Shown here: piece after piece, positions 17,352-27,478 of the stretch
How positions within the stretch are numbered: position 1 is the first letter of the stretch
Layout: every line of letters begins with the position of its first letter
Origin: Quadrisphaera granulorum
GTDB taxonomy: Bacteria; Actinomycetota; Actinomycetes; Actinomycetales; Quadrisphaeraceae
Direction of reading: 5' to 3'
Assembly (NCBI RefSeq): GCF_003149145.1
Contig: NZ_QGDQ01000027.1
Span: 1 to 64,000, forward strand
DNA: 64,000 nt
Position numbers and translations under genes: made by a program
The notes under the pieces: model-generated
Databases searched by the model: none
The model's input: only the letters and a program-made list of their open reading frames with translations
Told to the model about the DNA's origin: nothing

Positions 17352-18731
17352 TCAGCAGGTGTGTGCAGCCGCCAGTGCCGCCGCCACCTCGGGGATCTCC
17401 CGGGTGTAGCCGTCGAGCAGGGCCTTCGCCCGCGGCAGCGACTGCACCAGCGGGTGCAGCGCGAACGCCTTCTCCGCTGCCGCGCGCGAGCCGGACAGCG
17501 CGGCGTCGATCGTGTAGCGCTCGCAGGCCTTCAGCTGCTGCATGAGGCCCAGCTGGTGCAGGTCGGGCTGCGTGACCTGCTGCCTGACCATGCCCGCCGC
17601 CGACACACGCACGGGGACCTCGACGACGGCGTCCGCAGGCATGCCCGGGATCGTGTCGCCGTTGCGGACGTTGAGGATGAGCGTGGCCGGCTCGTCGCGC
17701 GCCACGGCCCGCATCACCGACAGCGCCACGCCGGCGTAGCCGTCGTCGCCCTGGAAGGGGCTGTCCTCGGCATCGGCGACGTGGTCGTCGGGCTTGGCCT
17801 CGGCCATGTACGTGGCGCTGCGGGCGGCGGAGGTGTCCTGCCACAGCTGCCACGGGTCCTCGGCGGTGCGGACGCGTGCGAAGAAGTCGGCCTGGTCCAC
17901 CACCAGCTGCTCACCGCGGGTGCGGGGCCGCTCGAGGATGGCGGGCACGGCGTCGCGGTTGCAGTAGTAGTAGTAGAGGTACTCGTTGGGGATGTTCCCT
18001 AGCGTGCGCAGCGCGTCCACGCCGAAGACGGCGCCCTCCTCGAGGGAGCCGAGCAGGACGTCGTCGGCGAGCACGCGCGGCAGCACGTCCTCACCGCGGT
18101 GCAGCACGCGGCGCAGCCAGCCGAGGTGGTTGAGGCCCGCGTAGTCGAGCTGCACCTCGCGGGGATCGATGCCGAGACCAGCGGCGATGCGTCGGCCGAG
18201 GCCGGACGGGGTGTCGCAGATACCGACGGCGCGGTCACCGAGCACCCGCTGCAGCGCCTCGGTGATCATGCCGGCCGGGTTGGTGAAGTTGATAAGGACG
18301 GCGCGCGGCGCCACAGCGGCAATGCGCTCGGCGACGGCGGTCATCACCGGCACGGTGCGCAGGCCGTAGGAGATGCCGCCGGGGCCGACGGTCTCCTGGC
18401 CGAGCACGCCCAGGGAGAGCGCCACGCGCTCGTCGGCCACACGGCCGGCCAACCCACCGACGCGGATCGCGGAGAAGACGAAGTCGGCGTCGGCCAGGGC
18501 GACGTCGAGGTCGGTGGTGGCGTGCACCACCGGGATGGAGGCGGCGTCGGTGCCGTGGAGCTGGGCCCGGCGCGCCGCCGAGGCCAGGATGGTGCGTACG
18601 GCCTCGAGGCGGTCGGCGCCGACGTCGTAGAGCCACACCTCGGTGATGCGGGGGCTGCCGGTATCGGCCAGGAGCGCGCGGTAGACGTCGGGCACGCGGA
18701 ACCCGCCGCCGCCGATGATGGTGAGCTTCAC
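17352..18731 (-). CDS. Glycoside hydrolase family 4 (6-phospho-beta-glucosidase-like)
   Basis: A 459-residue NAD- and metal-dependent glycosidase of family 4, which cleaves by oxidation-elimination. The Rossmann start MKLTIIGGGGFRVPDVYRALL binds NAD. Metal ligands are likely Cys172 (GICDTPSG) and His202 (GLNHLGW), with NFTNPAG (148-154) in the substrate site. The TPSG after the Cys differs from the more usual N-V/I-P sequence, so the exact sugar (phospho-glucoside or other) is uncertain. Its ATG overlaps the stop of a DeoR regulator gene by 4 bp; they form a regulator-enzyme operon. Confidence 0.88.
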   Translation of the reverse strand: MKLTIIGGGGFRVPDVYRALLADTGSPRITEVWLYDVGADRLEAVRTILASAARRAQLHGTDAASIPVVHATTDLDVALADADFVFSAIRVGGLAGRVADERVALSLGVLGQETVGPGGISYGLRTVPVMTAVAERIAAVAPRAVLINFTNPAGMITEALQRVLGDRAVGICDTPSGLGRRIAAGLGIDPREVQLDYAGLNHLGWLRRVLHRGEDVLPRVLADDVLLGSLEEGAVFGVDALRTLGNIPNEYLYYYYCNRDAVPAILERPRTRGEQLVVDQADFFARVRTAEDPWQLWQDTSAARSATYMAEAKPDDHVADAEDSPFQGDDGYAGVALSVMRAVARDEPATLILNVRNGDTIPGMPADAVVEVPVRVSAAGMVRQQVTQPDLHQLGLMQQLKACERYTIDAALSGSRAAAEKAFALHPLVQSLPRAKALLDGYTREIPEVAAALAAAHTC

Positions 18732-19507
18732 GCCACGACCACCCGTCCGCCGGCCGCGGCGACCCTGTCGAGGGCCTCCTGCGGGGCTCCAGTCGTGGTG
18801 ACGAGCACGTCGACGGCCTCCAGCGACGTCGTCTGCAGCGAGCCCGTCCCCGGGAACTTCGCGTGCGACGCCAGCAGCACGGTCTGCGTTGCAGCGGCCA
18901 AGAGGCCCTCCTTCGTCGGTGCCTCGACCGACATGTCGTCGACGACCCGGCCATCGGGTCGCACTCCGGTGCAGGACAGGACGGCGACGTCGCAGCTGAT
19001 GCTGGCGAGCGCCTGCAGGGTCAGCGCGCCGACCAGGGTCTGGAAGTTGCGGCGGACGCTGCCGCCGAGGAGGACGAGGTCGACGGCGGGGTCGTCGCGG
19101 AGCTCGTCGAGCACGGCGAGGTTGCTCGTGATGACGGTGACGGGTCGGCCCGCGAGGTGGCGCGCGACCAGCGGCGTCGTCGTGCCGATGTCGAGGGCGA
19201 CGACGGCGCCGTCGGGCACGAGGTCGGCCGCGGCGCGGCCCATGGCGGCCTTGAGGTCGGCGTCGGCCTGGGCAGTGGTGGCGTAGGGGTGCTCGAGCGC
19301 GCCGTCGGACGTGCGGTCTGCCGGTCGATCGAGGACGACGGCGCCGCCGTGCGTGCGGCGCAGCTCGCCGCTGGCGCCGAGCTGCTGGAGGTCGCGCCGC
19401 ACGGTGGAGGGGCTGACCTGCAGGGCCTCGGCGAGGTCGTTGACGGAGGCGAAGCGGTCGGCGTCGAGCCGTTCGAGGATCTGCTCGTGGCGCTGGCGCG
19501 TCTGCAC
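18728..19507 (-). CDS. DeoR/GlpR-family transcriptional regulator
   Basis: A DeoR regulator of about 259 residues. The winged helix (TRQRHEQILERLDAD ... SPSTVRRDLQQLGASGELRRTHGGA) and sensor motifs LDIGTTTPLVARHL, TSNLAVLDEL, LLGGSVRRNFQ and ASHAKFPG are typical. The start is placed at GTG 19507; a TTG at 19519, four codons upstream, is possible. It overlaps the GH4 gene by 4 bp and is divergent from a PfkB sugar kinase gene, so it probably represses GH4, itself and the kinase in response to a phosphosugar. Confidence 0.9.
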   Translation of the reverse strand: MQTRQRHEQILERLDADRFASVNDLAEALQVSPSTVRRDLQQLGASGELRRTHGGAVVLDRPADRTSDGALEHPYATTAQADADLKAAMGRAAADLVPDGAVVALDIGTTTPLVARHLAGRPVTVITSNLAVLDELRDDPAVDLVLLGGSVRRNFQTLVGALTLQALASISCDVAVLSCTGVRPDGRVVDDMSVEAPTKEGLLAAATQTVLLASHAKFPGTGSLQTTSLEAVDVLVTTTGAPQEALDRVAAAGGRVVVA

Positions 19508-19524
19508 GGATCCAGTCAACCGTA

Positions 19525-19581
19525 GTGCGCGTTTTCAGTCAATCGATCGTGACGGGGATGCCTGATGCGCGAAAGTGCGCA
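19525..19581. promoter_or_regulatory. Candidate operator elements between DeoR and PfkB genes
   Basis: The short divergent intergenic region contains GTGCGCGTTTTC (19525-19536) and the imperfect palindrome TGCGC-GAAAGT-GCGCA (19566-19581). These share a TGCGC core next to a T- or A-rich tract in opposite orientation. Their location between divergent genes, one coding for a DeoR protein, suggests operator half-sites. The evidence is purely positional and by eye. Confidence 0.3.
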
Positions 19582-19602
19582 GGTGTGCCAGGATCGCGCG
19601 TC

Positions 19603-20586
19603 ATGACGCAGACCGACGACGTCGACCTGGCCTTCCTCGGCCCCGTCTACCTCGACCTCGTCATGGGCGGGGTGAACGCCCTGCCGACGCTGGGCAGCGA
19701 GGTCTACGCGACCTCCCTCGACGTCAGCCCCGGCGGCACCGCCACCCGCGCCGTCGCTGCGGCGCGCGTCGGTGCGCGCACGGCACTGCTCACCCGGTTC
19801 GGCACCGACGAGTGGGGCGACCGGTTGGTCGCGGCGCTGAGCGCCGAGCCCGGCCTGGTGCTCGACGGCGCGGAGCGCAGCGAGGCCGTCGGGACGCCGG
19901 TGTCGGTCGCCGTCGTCGCCGGTGGAGACCGCACGTTCGTCACCCACGAGGTGCCCCGGTGGCGCCAGCTCACCCAGCAGCCAGGGCGGCGCTACCTGCC
20001 GCGCGCCCTGCACGTGGACGTCGCCGCGCCGGTCCCGCTGTGGGTCGGGGGCCTGCGCCAGCGCGGCTGCACCGTGGTCGGAGGCATCGGCTACGTCGAC
20101 ACCCCCGGCTGGGGCGCGCAGGTGCGGTCCCACCTCGCCGACGTCGACGTCTTCGTCCCCAACGACGACGAGGCGCAGCGCGCCACTGGCGCGGACGGAG
20201 CGGAGGCTGCGGCAGCGGCGCTGGCGGAGCAGGTGGCGCTGGCGGTAGTGACGCGCGGCGCGCGCGGCGTGGTCGCCTGCGACGGCGGTACACGCGTCGA
20301 GGTCGGCGGCGCCGGACGGACGGAACTGGGTGGCCTGTTCGACGAACCCGTCGTCGACACGACCGGCGCCGGCGACGTGTTCGTGGCCACCTTCATGGCC
20401 GCAGGGCTCGAGGACTGGTCCATGCGGGAGCAGCTCCAGGCTGCGGTGGTGTGCTCGGCGCTGTCCGTGCGACGCGCCGGTGGGGCCAGCAGCGCCCCCA
20501 CCCGCGCGGACCTGCGCGCGTGGTGGGGGCAACTGGACTCCCCTGGCCGCTCAGCGCTCGCGCACCTCGAGGCCTGGACCACCTGA
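19603..20586 (+). CDS. PfkB-family carbohydrate kinase
   Basis: A 327-residue ribokinase-like sugar kinase. The start MTQTDDVDLAFLGPVYLDLV is chosen at ATG 19603, since the region upstream looks like the shared promoter. It shows SPGGTATRAVAAARVGA (substrate-side GG motif), VFVPNDDEA, VVTRGARG and the ATP-site signature DTTGAGDVFVATF with the catalytic Asp in GAGD. It phosphorylates a sugar released by the adjacent glycosidases; the identity is not visible. It is divergent from the DeoR-GH4 pair. Confidence 0.88.
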   Translation: MTQTDDVDLAFLGPVYLDLVMGGVNALPTLGSEVYATSLDVSPGGTATRAVAAARVGARTALLTRFGTDEWGDRLVAALSAEPGLVLDGAERSEAVGTPVSVAVVAGGDRTFVTHEVPRWRQLTQQPGRRYLPRALHVDVAAPVPLWVGGLRQRGCTVVGGIGYVDTPGWGAQVRSHLADVDVFVPNDDEAQRATGADGAEAAAAALAEQVALAVVTRGARGVVACDGGTRVEVGGAGRTELGGLFDEPVVDTTGAGDVFVATFMAAGLEDWSMREQLQAAVVCSALSVRRAGGASSAPTRADLRAWWGQLDSPGRSALAHLEAWTT

Positions 20587-20602
20587 CCGCCCTCTATCCC
20601 GA

Positions 20603-20674
20603 ACTTTCCGCGGCAAGTGCGGAAAAGACGCCCTCCGTTGGCGCACTTGCCGCGGAAAGTGCGCCAACGGAGGG
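20603..20674. terminator. Two overlapping inverted repeats between convergent genes
   Basis: Hairpin B has perfect 18-bp arms (20631-20648 and 20657-20674, 8-nt loop) and looks like a bidirectional terminator between pfkB and the membrane protein gene. A second perfect inverted repeat with 19-bp arms, hairpin A (20603-20621 and 20642-20660), shares bases with it, so only one of the two can form at a time. No U-tract follows. Confidence 0.75.
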
Positions 20675-20687
20675 GAGAGTTCCTGGT

Positions 20688-21581
20688 TCAGCGGTTCGGA
20701 GCGATGCCCGTCACCACGGTGCCGTCAGCACGGGTGAAGTCCAGCGTGTACGTCGACACCGGACGACCGCCGTCGCAGTTCCCGGCGCACCCTCCGGACT
20801 GACCTGACGGGTACGGCTCGGAGGTCATCCGCATGAGGCGGCCCGGCCACCACGCCGCGAAGTGTCCGTTCTGCACCGTTGCCTGCACTGTCAGCCCCTC
20901 CTCGGTGTGGACCGTCACCGCCGTGACTCCGTCCCCCACATCACCATCGACGACAGACAGCTCATCGCCGGGAGTCGCCTGCTCGAACTCACCCCCAGGA
21001 AGGATCTCCCCGGGGGCGGGACGGGGCCCTCCGCCACCTCCGCTCGCGGCGATCCAGTGCGCGCGGTCCTCCCCTGGAGGTAGCGCGACCATGCACGTCA
21101 ATGACACCGGCTCCGCAGTGCCGTCATCCATGACCAGGAGCACGAGGTCGCCGCGACGCTCAGCCAGCTGAGGCAGCAGCGCAGAAATTTTGATGCCCCC
21201 CATGTGAGAGGCAGAGTCGGCACACGCTGTCTGGGCGGCGGCGATGTCGGCGGCGCTGGCAGGCACCGGCACCGGCTCCCAGGAGTCGGCGTAGGCGGTC
21301 GTGCCGCCTCCGAGCACCTGGGTCACGCCGATGCCCACCGCGACGGCGGCCGCCGCCGCGCCGAGCATCGCCACGCGCATGCCCGTGCGCCTGCGACGGG
21401 GCACGAGGGGATCACGGCGCAGGGAGGCCCGCTCGTCGGGGAAGCGGCCGATGATGAGCGTCTGCTCCAGTGCCGCGGCGGCGCGGACGCGGGCGACATC
21501 GTCGAGGGTTACGGCCGGTGCGGCGTCGAGCGAGCGCAGCGCGGCGTCGAGGCGGGCGTCGGGGATGCGGGTCTGGCTCAT
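20688..21581 (-). CDS. Membrane-anchored protein, probable anti-sigma partner
   Basis: A 297-residue protein whose ATG overlaps the stop of an ECF sigma factor gene (ATGA). An N-terminal cytoplasmic part (about 1-66, with PDARLDAALRSLDAAP) precedes one membrane segment (about 68-90) and a long exported domain containing Cys in AAQTACADS, SLTCMVALPP and GGCAGNCDGG. This topology and position are typical of anti-sigma factors or sigma-linked sensors, although no ZAS zinc motif is present. The function is inferred from context only. Confidence 0.7.
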   Translation of the reverse strand: MSQTRIPDARLDAALRSLDAAPAVTLDDVARVRAAAALEQTLIIGRFPDERASLRRDPLVPRRRRTGMRVAMLGAAAAAVAVGIGVTQVLGGGTTAYADSWEPVPVPASAADIAAAQTACADSASHMGGIKISALLPQLAERRGDLVLLVMDDGTAEPVSLTCMVALPPGEDRAHWIAASGGGGGPRPAPGEILPGGEFEQATPGDELSVVDGDVGDGVTAVTVHTEEGLTVQATVQNGHFAAWWPGRLMRMTSEPYPSGQSGGCAGNCDGGRPVSTYTLDFTRADGTVVTGIAPNR

Positions 21582-22165
21582 CGGGTCGCCTCCAGGGCGT
21601 GGGGGTTCGGGCGGGGAGCGGGCTCCGCGGCGTCGTCGTCGGACAGGTGGGAGCGCAGCGCGCGGCGGGCACGCATGAGGCGCAGCCGGTAGCCGGTGGG
21701 GGTCGTGCCGAGCACCAGCGCCGCCTGCACGGAGGTGAGGTCCTCGAAGACCGTGAGGGCTAGCACCTCCTGCTCGGCCGGCGAGAGGCGTCGCCAGGCG
21801 GCCGCAAGGTCGAGCCCCGCGACGACGTCGTCGTGCGGGTCCGTCGTCGCCGCGGCGCCGCCAGCCTCGGTGGCGTCGCTGACGCGCACCGCGAGCGCTT
21901 CCCGCCGCCCGCTCCCGCGCCGGGCAGTCAGCAGGCAGTTGCGGGCGATGCCGAACACCCAGGCGCGCTGGGCGTCGAGGCGTCGCGGGGCGTCGTCGAA
22001 GCGGCGCCACGCGACGAGCATCGCGTCGGCGACGACGTCCTCCGCGCTGCTCACCGCCTCGGCGGGCGATCGGCGCCGCACGAACCTGAGGACGTCGGCG
22101 TGAACGTCCGCGTACAGCGCGCGGAAGCGCTGCTCGGCGTCGTCTGGGGTTTGGGGTGGGCTCAC
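21578..22165 (-). CDS. RNA polymerase ECF sigma factor (sigma-70 family)
   Basis: A 195-residue alternative sigma factor. Region 2 spans about 10-80 (FRALYADVHADVLRFVRRR ... AEDVVADAMLVAWRRFDD), and region 4 spans about 122-175 (RLSPAEQEVLALTVFEDLTS ... GYRLRLMRARRALRS). The GTG start at 22163-22165 has GGAG upstream. It is translationally coupled to a membrane protein gene that probably regulates it. Its own promoter and target genes are not evident in the window. Confidence 0.92.
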   Translation of the reverse strand: MSPPQTPDDAEQRFRALYADVHADVLRFVRRRSPAEAVSSAEDVVADAMLVAWRRFDDAPRRLDAQRAWVFGIARNCLLTARRGSGRREALAVRVSDATEAGGAAATTDPHDDVVAGLDLAAAWRRLSPAEQEVLALTVFEDLTSVQAALVLGTTPTGYRLRLMRARRALRSHLSDDDAAEPAPRPNPHALEATR

Positions 22166-22200
22166 ACCTCACTCCTTGCCGCCACCGGCCCCGCTGTTTC

Positions 22201-25200
22201 TCAGGCTGGCAGCTCCCGCAGCGTGACGGAGAACGACCGCGCCTCCGGGTGCAGCACGTACTGCGGGAGCACGGCCGGTCCGCACGAAGCGGTGCCGGTG
22301 CCGTGCAGCGCGGCGTCGAGGGTCACCACGAGGTCGGGCCCGGGCACGAGCTCGGCGTCGTGGCGGGCCGCGGCCAGCTGCTCGGTGGTCCACCGGCGGG
22401 CGGTGAAGCCCGTGGTCGGCGCCCCCTCCACGCGCAGCCCCGGCGTGCGAGGCACCCCGAGCTGCTGGCCGCCGGTCAGCTCCAGCCAGCGAACGTCGGC
22501 GCGGTGGCCGTTCTCCTGCGGCATGACGTACGGCGTCTGCAGCTCCGCCACGGTGGCGCTGAACCGCCCGACACGCGCGGCAAGGCCCGTGTCCGGGTAG
22601 GCCTCGCCGGGTCCGCGGCCGAACCACGCAACCCGGTCGAGGGCGCGCGGCAGGTGCAGGCGCACCCCGAGGCGCGGCCACGGCAGGGGCTGCTCCCCCT
22701 GGGGCTGCACGTGCACGTCGAGGCGCACGGCGGCACCTCCGGCGGCGTCGGGCTCGAGGGCGGTCCACCGAAAGGTGGTCAGGACGCCGTGGTCGTGCAG
22801 CGGCGGCGCGACCCTCGTCGTCACCAGGAGCATGCCCCCCTCGACCCGCACGTCGCGGACCTGGTGGGTGAGCTGGTGCAGCTTCGCCTCGCGCCACGCC
22901 TCGGCGAGGTTGCCGTTGTCGCCCTCGTCGTTGTCGGTGGGTGCACGCCACAGGTCGAGACGGAGTCCGTGCACCGGCAATCCGCCCAGGCGGTGCAGCG
23001 CACCGGTGCACGCGTCGAAGGCCGCGCCGCCGAGGAGCAGGTCGGCTCCGCGACGCACCGGCGCGATGTGGGGGCTGGACAACGACGACGACGGCAACGG
23101 GTCCAGCGCGACCTGCCCGGAGCCGAGCGCGTGCCCGGCGGGCGCCCACGGCTCGTCCTTGCGCGAGACGGCGGTGACCGTGACCCACCGCTCCGACGCA
23201 CCACCGCGTGCGGGTACCAGGGCCGCGGCCGGGAGCACGACGTCAGCGGACTCCCAGGGCCCGAGCGCCGGCGTGGCGAGCTCGCCGCTGGCCACCGGCT
23301 CGCCGTCGTCCTCCCTCACCCACCGCAGGGAGACGTCGGACAGGTCTCGCACGTCATAGCGGTTGGTGATCCTCACCGCGGGCGCGCCGCCGCCACCCAC
23401 CGGAACGATCTTCACCGGGGCGTAGGCGACCGCGACGTCGAGCAGCCCGGGCGACGGCGTGCGGTCGGGGAAGACGAGCCCGTCGGCCACGAAGTTGCCA
23501 TCGTGGACGACCTCGCCAAAGTCGCCGCCGTACGCCCACCGCTCCCGGCCATCAACGACCTGGCGTAGGCCGTGGTCGATCCACTCCCACACGAACCCGC
23601 CCATGACGCGGTCGGAGGACTCGAACAGGTCTTGGTACTCGGCCACGCCGCCCGGGCCCAGGCCCATGGCGTGCACGTACTCGCACTGCACGAAGGGCAG
23701 ACGACGACGGCGCGCGTCGGCGGCGTCGTCACGGGGGCCGGCGGTCTGCCCGTCGTCCTCGAGGGCCTCGTCACTGCCGAGGTGCGCCTCCGCGCCGCGG
23801 GCGATGCGCTCGACCTCGGCGTGGGAGGCGTACATGCGGCTGTAGACGTCGACGTCGTGGTAGCCCCAGTCGTGCTCGTAGTGCAGGGGCAGTCCCGTGC
23901 CGACCTCGCGGGCGGCGCGGGCCATGGCGGACAGGTTGCGCCCGACGCCGCTCTCGTTGCCGAGGGACCACATGATGACGCTGGCATGGTTCTTGTCGCG
24001 GTGCACCGTGCGGACCATCCGGTCGACCATGGGCGCCTCCCATGCCGGGTCGTCGGAGGGGTTGCGGCGCCACCCGTTGAAGTAGAAGCCGTGCGTTTCC
24101 AGGTCGCACTCGTCGACGACGTAGAGCCCGTACTCGTCACACAGGTCGAGGAACCGTGGGTGCGGCGGGTAGTGGCTGGTGCGGACGGCGTTGATGCCGT
24201 GCTGCTTCATGAGCAGCACATCGGCGAGGTCCTCGGCGGGCGTGGTGGAGCGGCCGCGGTCGGCGGAGACCTCGTGGCGGTTGACGCCGCGCATCAGTGT
24301 CCGGGCACCGTTGACGGTGAAGACGTCCCAGTCGCCCGTGGTGGAGGGGACGATCGCGACGGTCCGGAAGCCGATCCGCAGGCGCACGCGCTCGGTGGCG
24401 GTGGCCACCTCGGCGTCGTACAGGCGCGGGGACTCCGCGCTCCACGGGTCGACCGGGACCACCGCTTCCTCGCCCGGTGCGAGGTCGAGGCCGAGCTCGG
24501 GCACGAGCACGCGGGCTGCCGCCGTGCTGTCCACCTCGACGCGCAGGGACCCGGTGCCGGCGGCGTGGTCGTAGCCGGCGTGGACGTGCACATCGTCGAC
24601 CCCACCCGCGGGACGTCCGAGCAGCCGCACGTCGCGGAAGATCCCCGACAGCCACCACATGTCCTGGTCCTCCAGGTAGGAGCCCGAAGACCATTGGTGC
24701 ACCCGCACCGCAACGACCACCTGCTCGCCCGCGGCGGGGAGGTGATCGGTGACGTCGAACTCGGACGCGAGCCGAGAGCCGACCGACCTCCCCACGTCCG
24801 CGCCATCCACCCAGACCCGGAAGGCGGAGTCGACGCCCTCGAAGCGCAGCACCGCGCGGCCTCCGGCGGCGACGACGGCGGCGAGGTCATCGGGGACGAC
24901 GACGGCGAGCCGGTGGTCGCCTGTCGGGTTCTCGTCCGGCACGAAGGGCGGATCGACGGGAAACGGGTACTGCAGGTTGGTGTACGCCGGCCGGCCGTAG
25001 CGGCCGTCGGTGTTGTGGGGCGCGAGCTGCCAGTGGCCGGGGACGGTCAACAGGTCCCAGGCGGAGTCGTCGAAGCCGGGCTGCGCGAAGGACTCCTCGA
25101 CATCGGCGCGCGGGCTCCAGCGGAAGCGCCAGTCGCCGGCCAGGTCGAGCTCGGGGGCGTCCGAGCGCAGGGCAGCGCGTGCGGGGAGCACCCCCTGGGC

Positions 25201-25233
25201 GGGGTTGTGCTGCTCGAACCAGTGGGGTCTCAC
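22201..25233 (-). CDS. lacZ: Beta-galactosidase, glycoside hydrolase family 2 (LacZ type)
   Basis: A 1010-residue GH2 beta-galactosidase with the full LacZ architecture: sugar-binding domain (1-210), immunoglobulin-like domains, TIM barrel (about 300-600) and the C-terminal beta-galactosidase small chain domain. The acid/base is Glu427 (MWSLGNESGVG) and the nucleophile is Glu518 (FVQCEYVHAMG). RTSHYPPHPRFLDLCDEYGL and GGDFGE are further landmarks. There is no signal peptide, so it is cytoplasmic. It starts at GTG 25231-25233. It lies downstream of groEL on the same strand but is separated by a terminator, and adds galactose removal to the glycan-use region. Confidence 0.95.
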   Translation of the reverse strand: MRPHWFEQHNPAQGVLPARAALRSDAPELDLAGDWRFRWSPRADVEESFAQPGFDDSAWDLLTVPGHWQLAPHNTDGRYGRPAYTNLQYPFPVDPPFVPDENPTGDHRLAVVVPDDLAAVVAAGGRAVLRFEGVDSAFRVWVDGADVGRSVGSRLASEFDVTDHLPAAGEQVVVAVRVHQWSSGSYLEDQDMWWLSGIFRDVRLLGRPAGGVDDVHVHAGYDHAAGTGSLRVEVDSTAAARVLVPELGLDLAPGEEAVVPVDPWSAESPRLYDAEVATATERVRLRIGFRTVAIVPSTTGDWDVFTVNGARTLMRGVNRHEVSADRGRSTTPAEDLADVLLMKQHGINAVRTSHYPPHPRFLDLCDEYGLYVVDECDLETHGFYFNGWRRNPSDDPAWEAPMVDRMVRTVHRDKNHASVIMWSLGNESGVGRNLSAMARAAREVGTGLPLHYEHDWGYHDVDVYSRMYASHAEVERIARGAEAHLGSDEALEDDGQTAGPRDDAADARRRRLPFVQCEYVHAMGLGPGGVAEYQDLFESSDRVMGGFVWEWIDHGLRQVVDGRERWAYGGDFGEVVHDGNFVADGLVFPDRTPSPGLLDVAVAYAPVKIVPVGGGGAPAVRITNRYDVRDLSDVSLRWVREDDGEPVASGELATPALGPWESADVVLPAAALVPARGGASERWVTVTAVSRKDEPWAPAGHALGSGQVALDPLPSSSLSSPHIAPVRRGADLLLGGAAFDACTGALHRLGGLPVHGLRLDLWRAPTDNDEGDNGNLAEAWREAKLHQLTHQVRDVRVEGGMLLVTTRVAPPLHDHGVLTTFRWTALEPDAAGGAAVRLDVHVQPQGEQPLPWPRLGVRLHLPRALDRVAWFGRGPGEAYPDTGLAARVGRFSATVAELQTPYVMPQENGHRADVRWLELTGGQQLGVPRTPGLRVEGAPTTGFTARRWTTEQLAAARHDAELVPGPDLVVTLDAALHGTGTASCGPAVLPQYVLHPEARSFSVTLRELPA

Positions 25234-25262
25234 CCGCTCACTCTGCCGGAGCTACGGGACGA

Positions 25263-25298
25263 CGAAGGGCGGCACCCCCGAGGGGGTACCGCCCTTCG
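25263..25298 (-). terminator. Terminator after groEL
   Basis: A strong hairpin (25263-25279 with 25282-25298, about 16 paired bases with one mismatch and a 2-nt loop) lies just after the groEL stop and before lacZ. It is the expected end of the heat-shock transcript. Confidence 0.85.
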
Positions 25299-25329
25299 TG
25301 CTCTCAGCCGAGGCGGCTGAGCGGCGGGA

Positions 25330-26988
<1,659 letters not shown>

Positions 26989-27118
26989 TCAGACGTATCG
27001 GATGGTGCTGCCGACCGGCCGGGCGCCCGCGACGGACGCCGCCGGCGCACCGGGCCTGCACCCGGGGCCTGCGACTCGCCCAGCACGGCCGGGGAGCGCG
27101 GGGCTCCCAGGTCCTGTG

Positions 27119-27145
27119 CTGGCACTCGGGGTCACCGAGTGCCAG
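27119..27145 (-). promoter_or_regulatory. CIRCE element 1 (HrcA operator)
   Basis: The inverted repeat CTGGCACTC (27119-27127), nine spacer bases, then GAGTGCCAG (27137-27145) matches the CIRCE consensus TTAGCACTC-N9-GAGTGCTAA with the exact N9 spacing. It is upstream of groEL on the minus strand, where HrcA would bind and repress. Confidence 0.93.
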
Positions 27146-27153
27146 GTACCAGA

Positions 27154-27180
27154 TTGGCACTCTCGCCCGCCGAGTGCAAA
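27154..27180 (-). promoter_or_regulatory. CIRCE element 2 (HrcA operator)
   Basis: The inverted repeat TTGGCACTC (27154-27162), nine bases, GAGTGCAAA (27172-27180) is a second CIRCE 8 bp from the first. On the minus strand a TTGCAC that could serve as -35 lies inside this element, with CAATCT 17 bases downstream as a weak -10, so the operator probably covers the promoter. Confidence 0.9.
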
Positions 27181-27227
27181 CACGCTGCGCCTCAAACACC
27201 CTCCCGGACGCCCTCCCCCAACGCAAC

Positions 27228-27258
27228 GACGGCGCCGCCCCGAGGGGGCGGCGCCGTC
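27228..27258 (-). terminator. Terminator after cspA-like gene
   Basis: A perfect 14-bp GC-rich hairpin (27228-27241 with 27245-27258, 3-nt loop) lies 19 bases after the cold-shock gene stop. It separates that transcript from groEL downstream. Confidence 0.85.
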
Positions 27259-27277
27259 AGGCGCGTGGGGGTGGACC

Positions 27278-27478
27278 TCAGGCGAGGCGGACAGCCTCGG
27301 CCTGGGGGCCCTTCTGGCCGGTGCCGACCTCGAACTCGACGGCCTGCCCCTCCTCGAGGGAGCGGTAGCCGTCCATCTGGATCGCGGACCAGTGGACGAA
27401 GACGTCGGGCCCACCGTCGACGGTGATGAACCCGTAGCCCTTCTCAGCGTTGAACCACTTCACGGTTCCTAGTGCCAT
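27278..27478 (-). CDS. cspA: Cold-shock protein, single CSD
   Basis: A 66-residue RNA/DNA-binding cold-shock protein. It starts [20 protein letters not shown], which includes RNP1 (KGYGFI), and RNP2 is VFVHW. The ATG 27476-27478 is preceded by AGGAG at good spacing; a longer open frame upstream is ignored because family members start at this point. A long leader is typical for csp mRNAs. Contrast with the three-domain relative at 40521-41387. Confidence 0.97.
   Translation of the reverse strand: MALGTVKWFNAEKGYGFITVDGGPDVFVHWSAIQMDGYRSLEEGQAVEFEVGTGQKGPQAEAVRLA

Noticed and set aside
22156-25320. Long plus-strand frames opposite lacZ (470 and 582 codons)
   Set aside because: They are mirror frames created by high GC3 in lacZ. 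Translations are Gly/Ala/Arg/His-rich without motifs, while the minus strand carries a complete GH2 enzyme.
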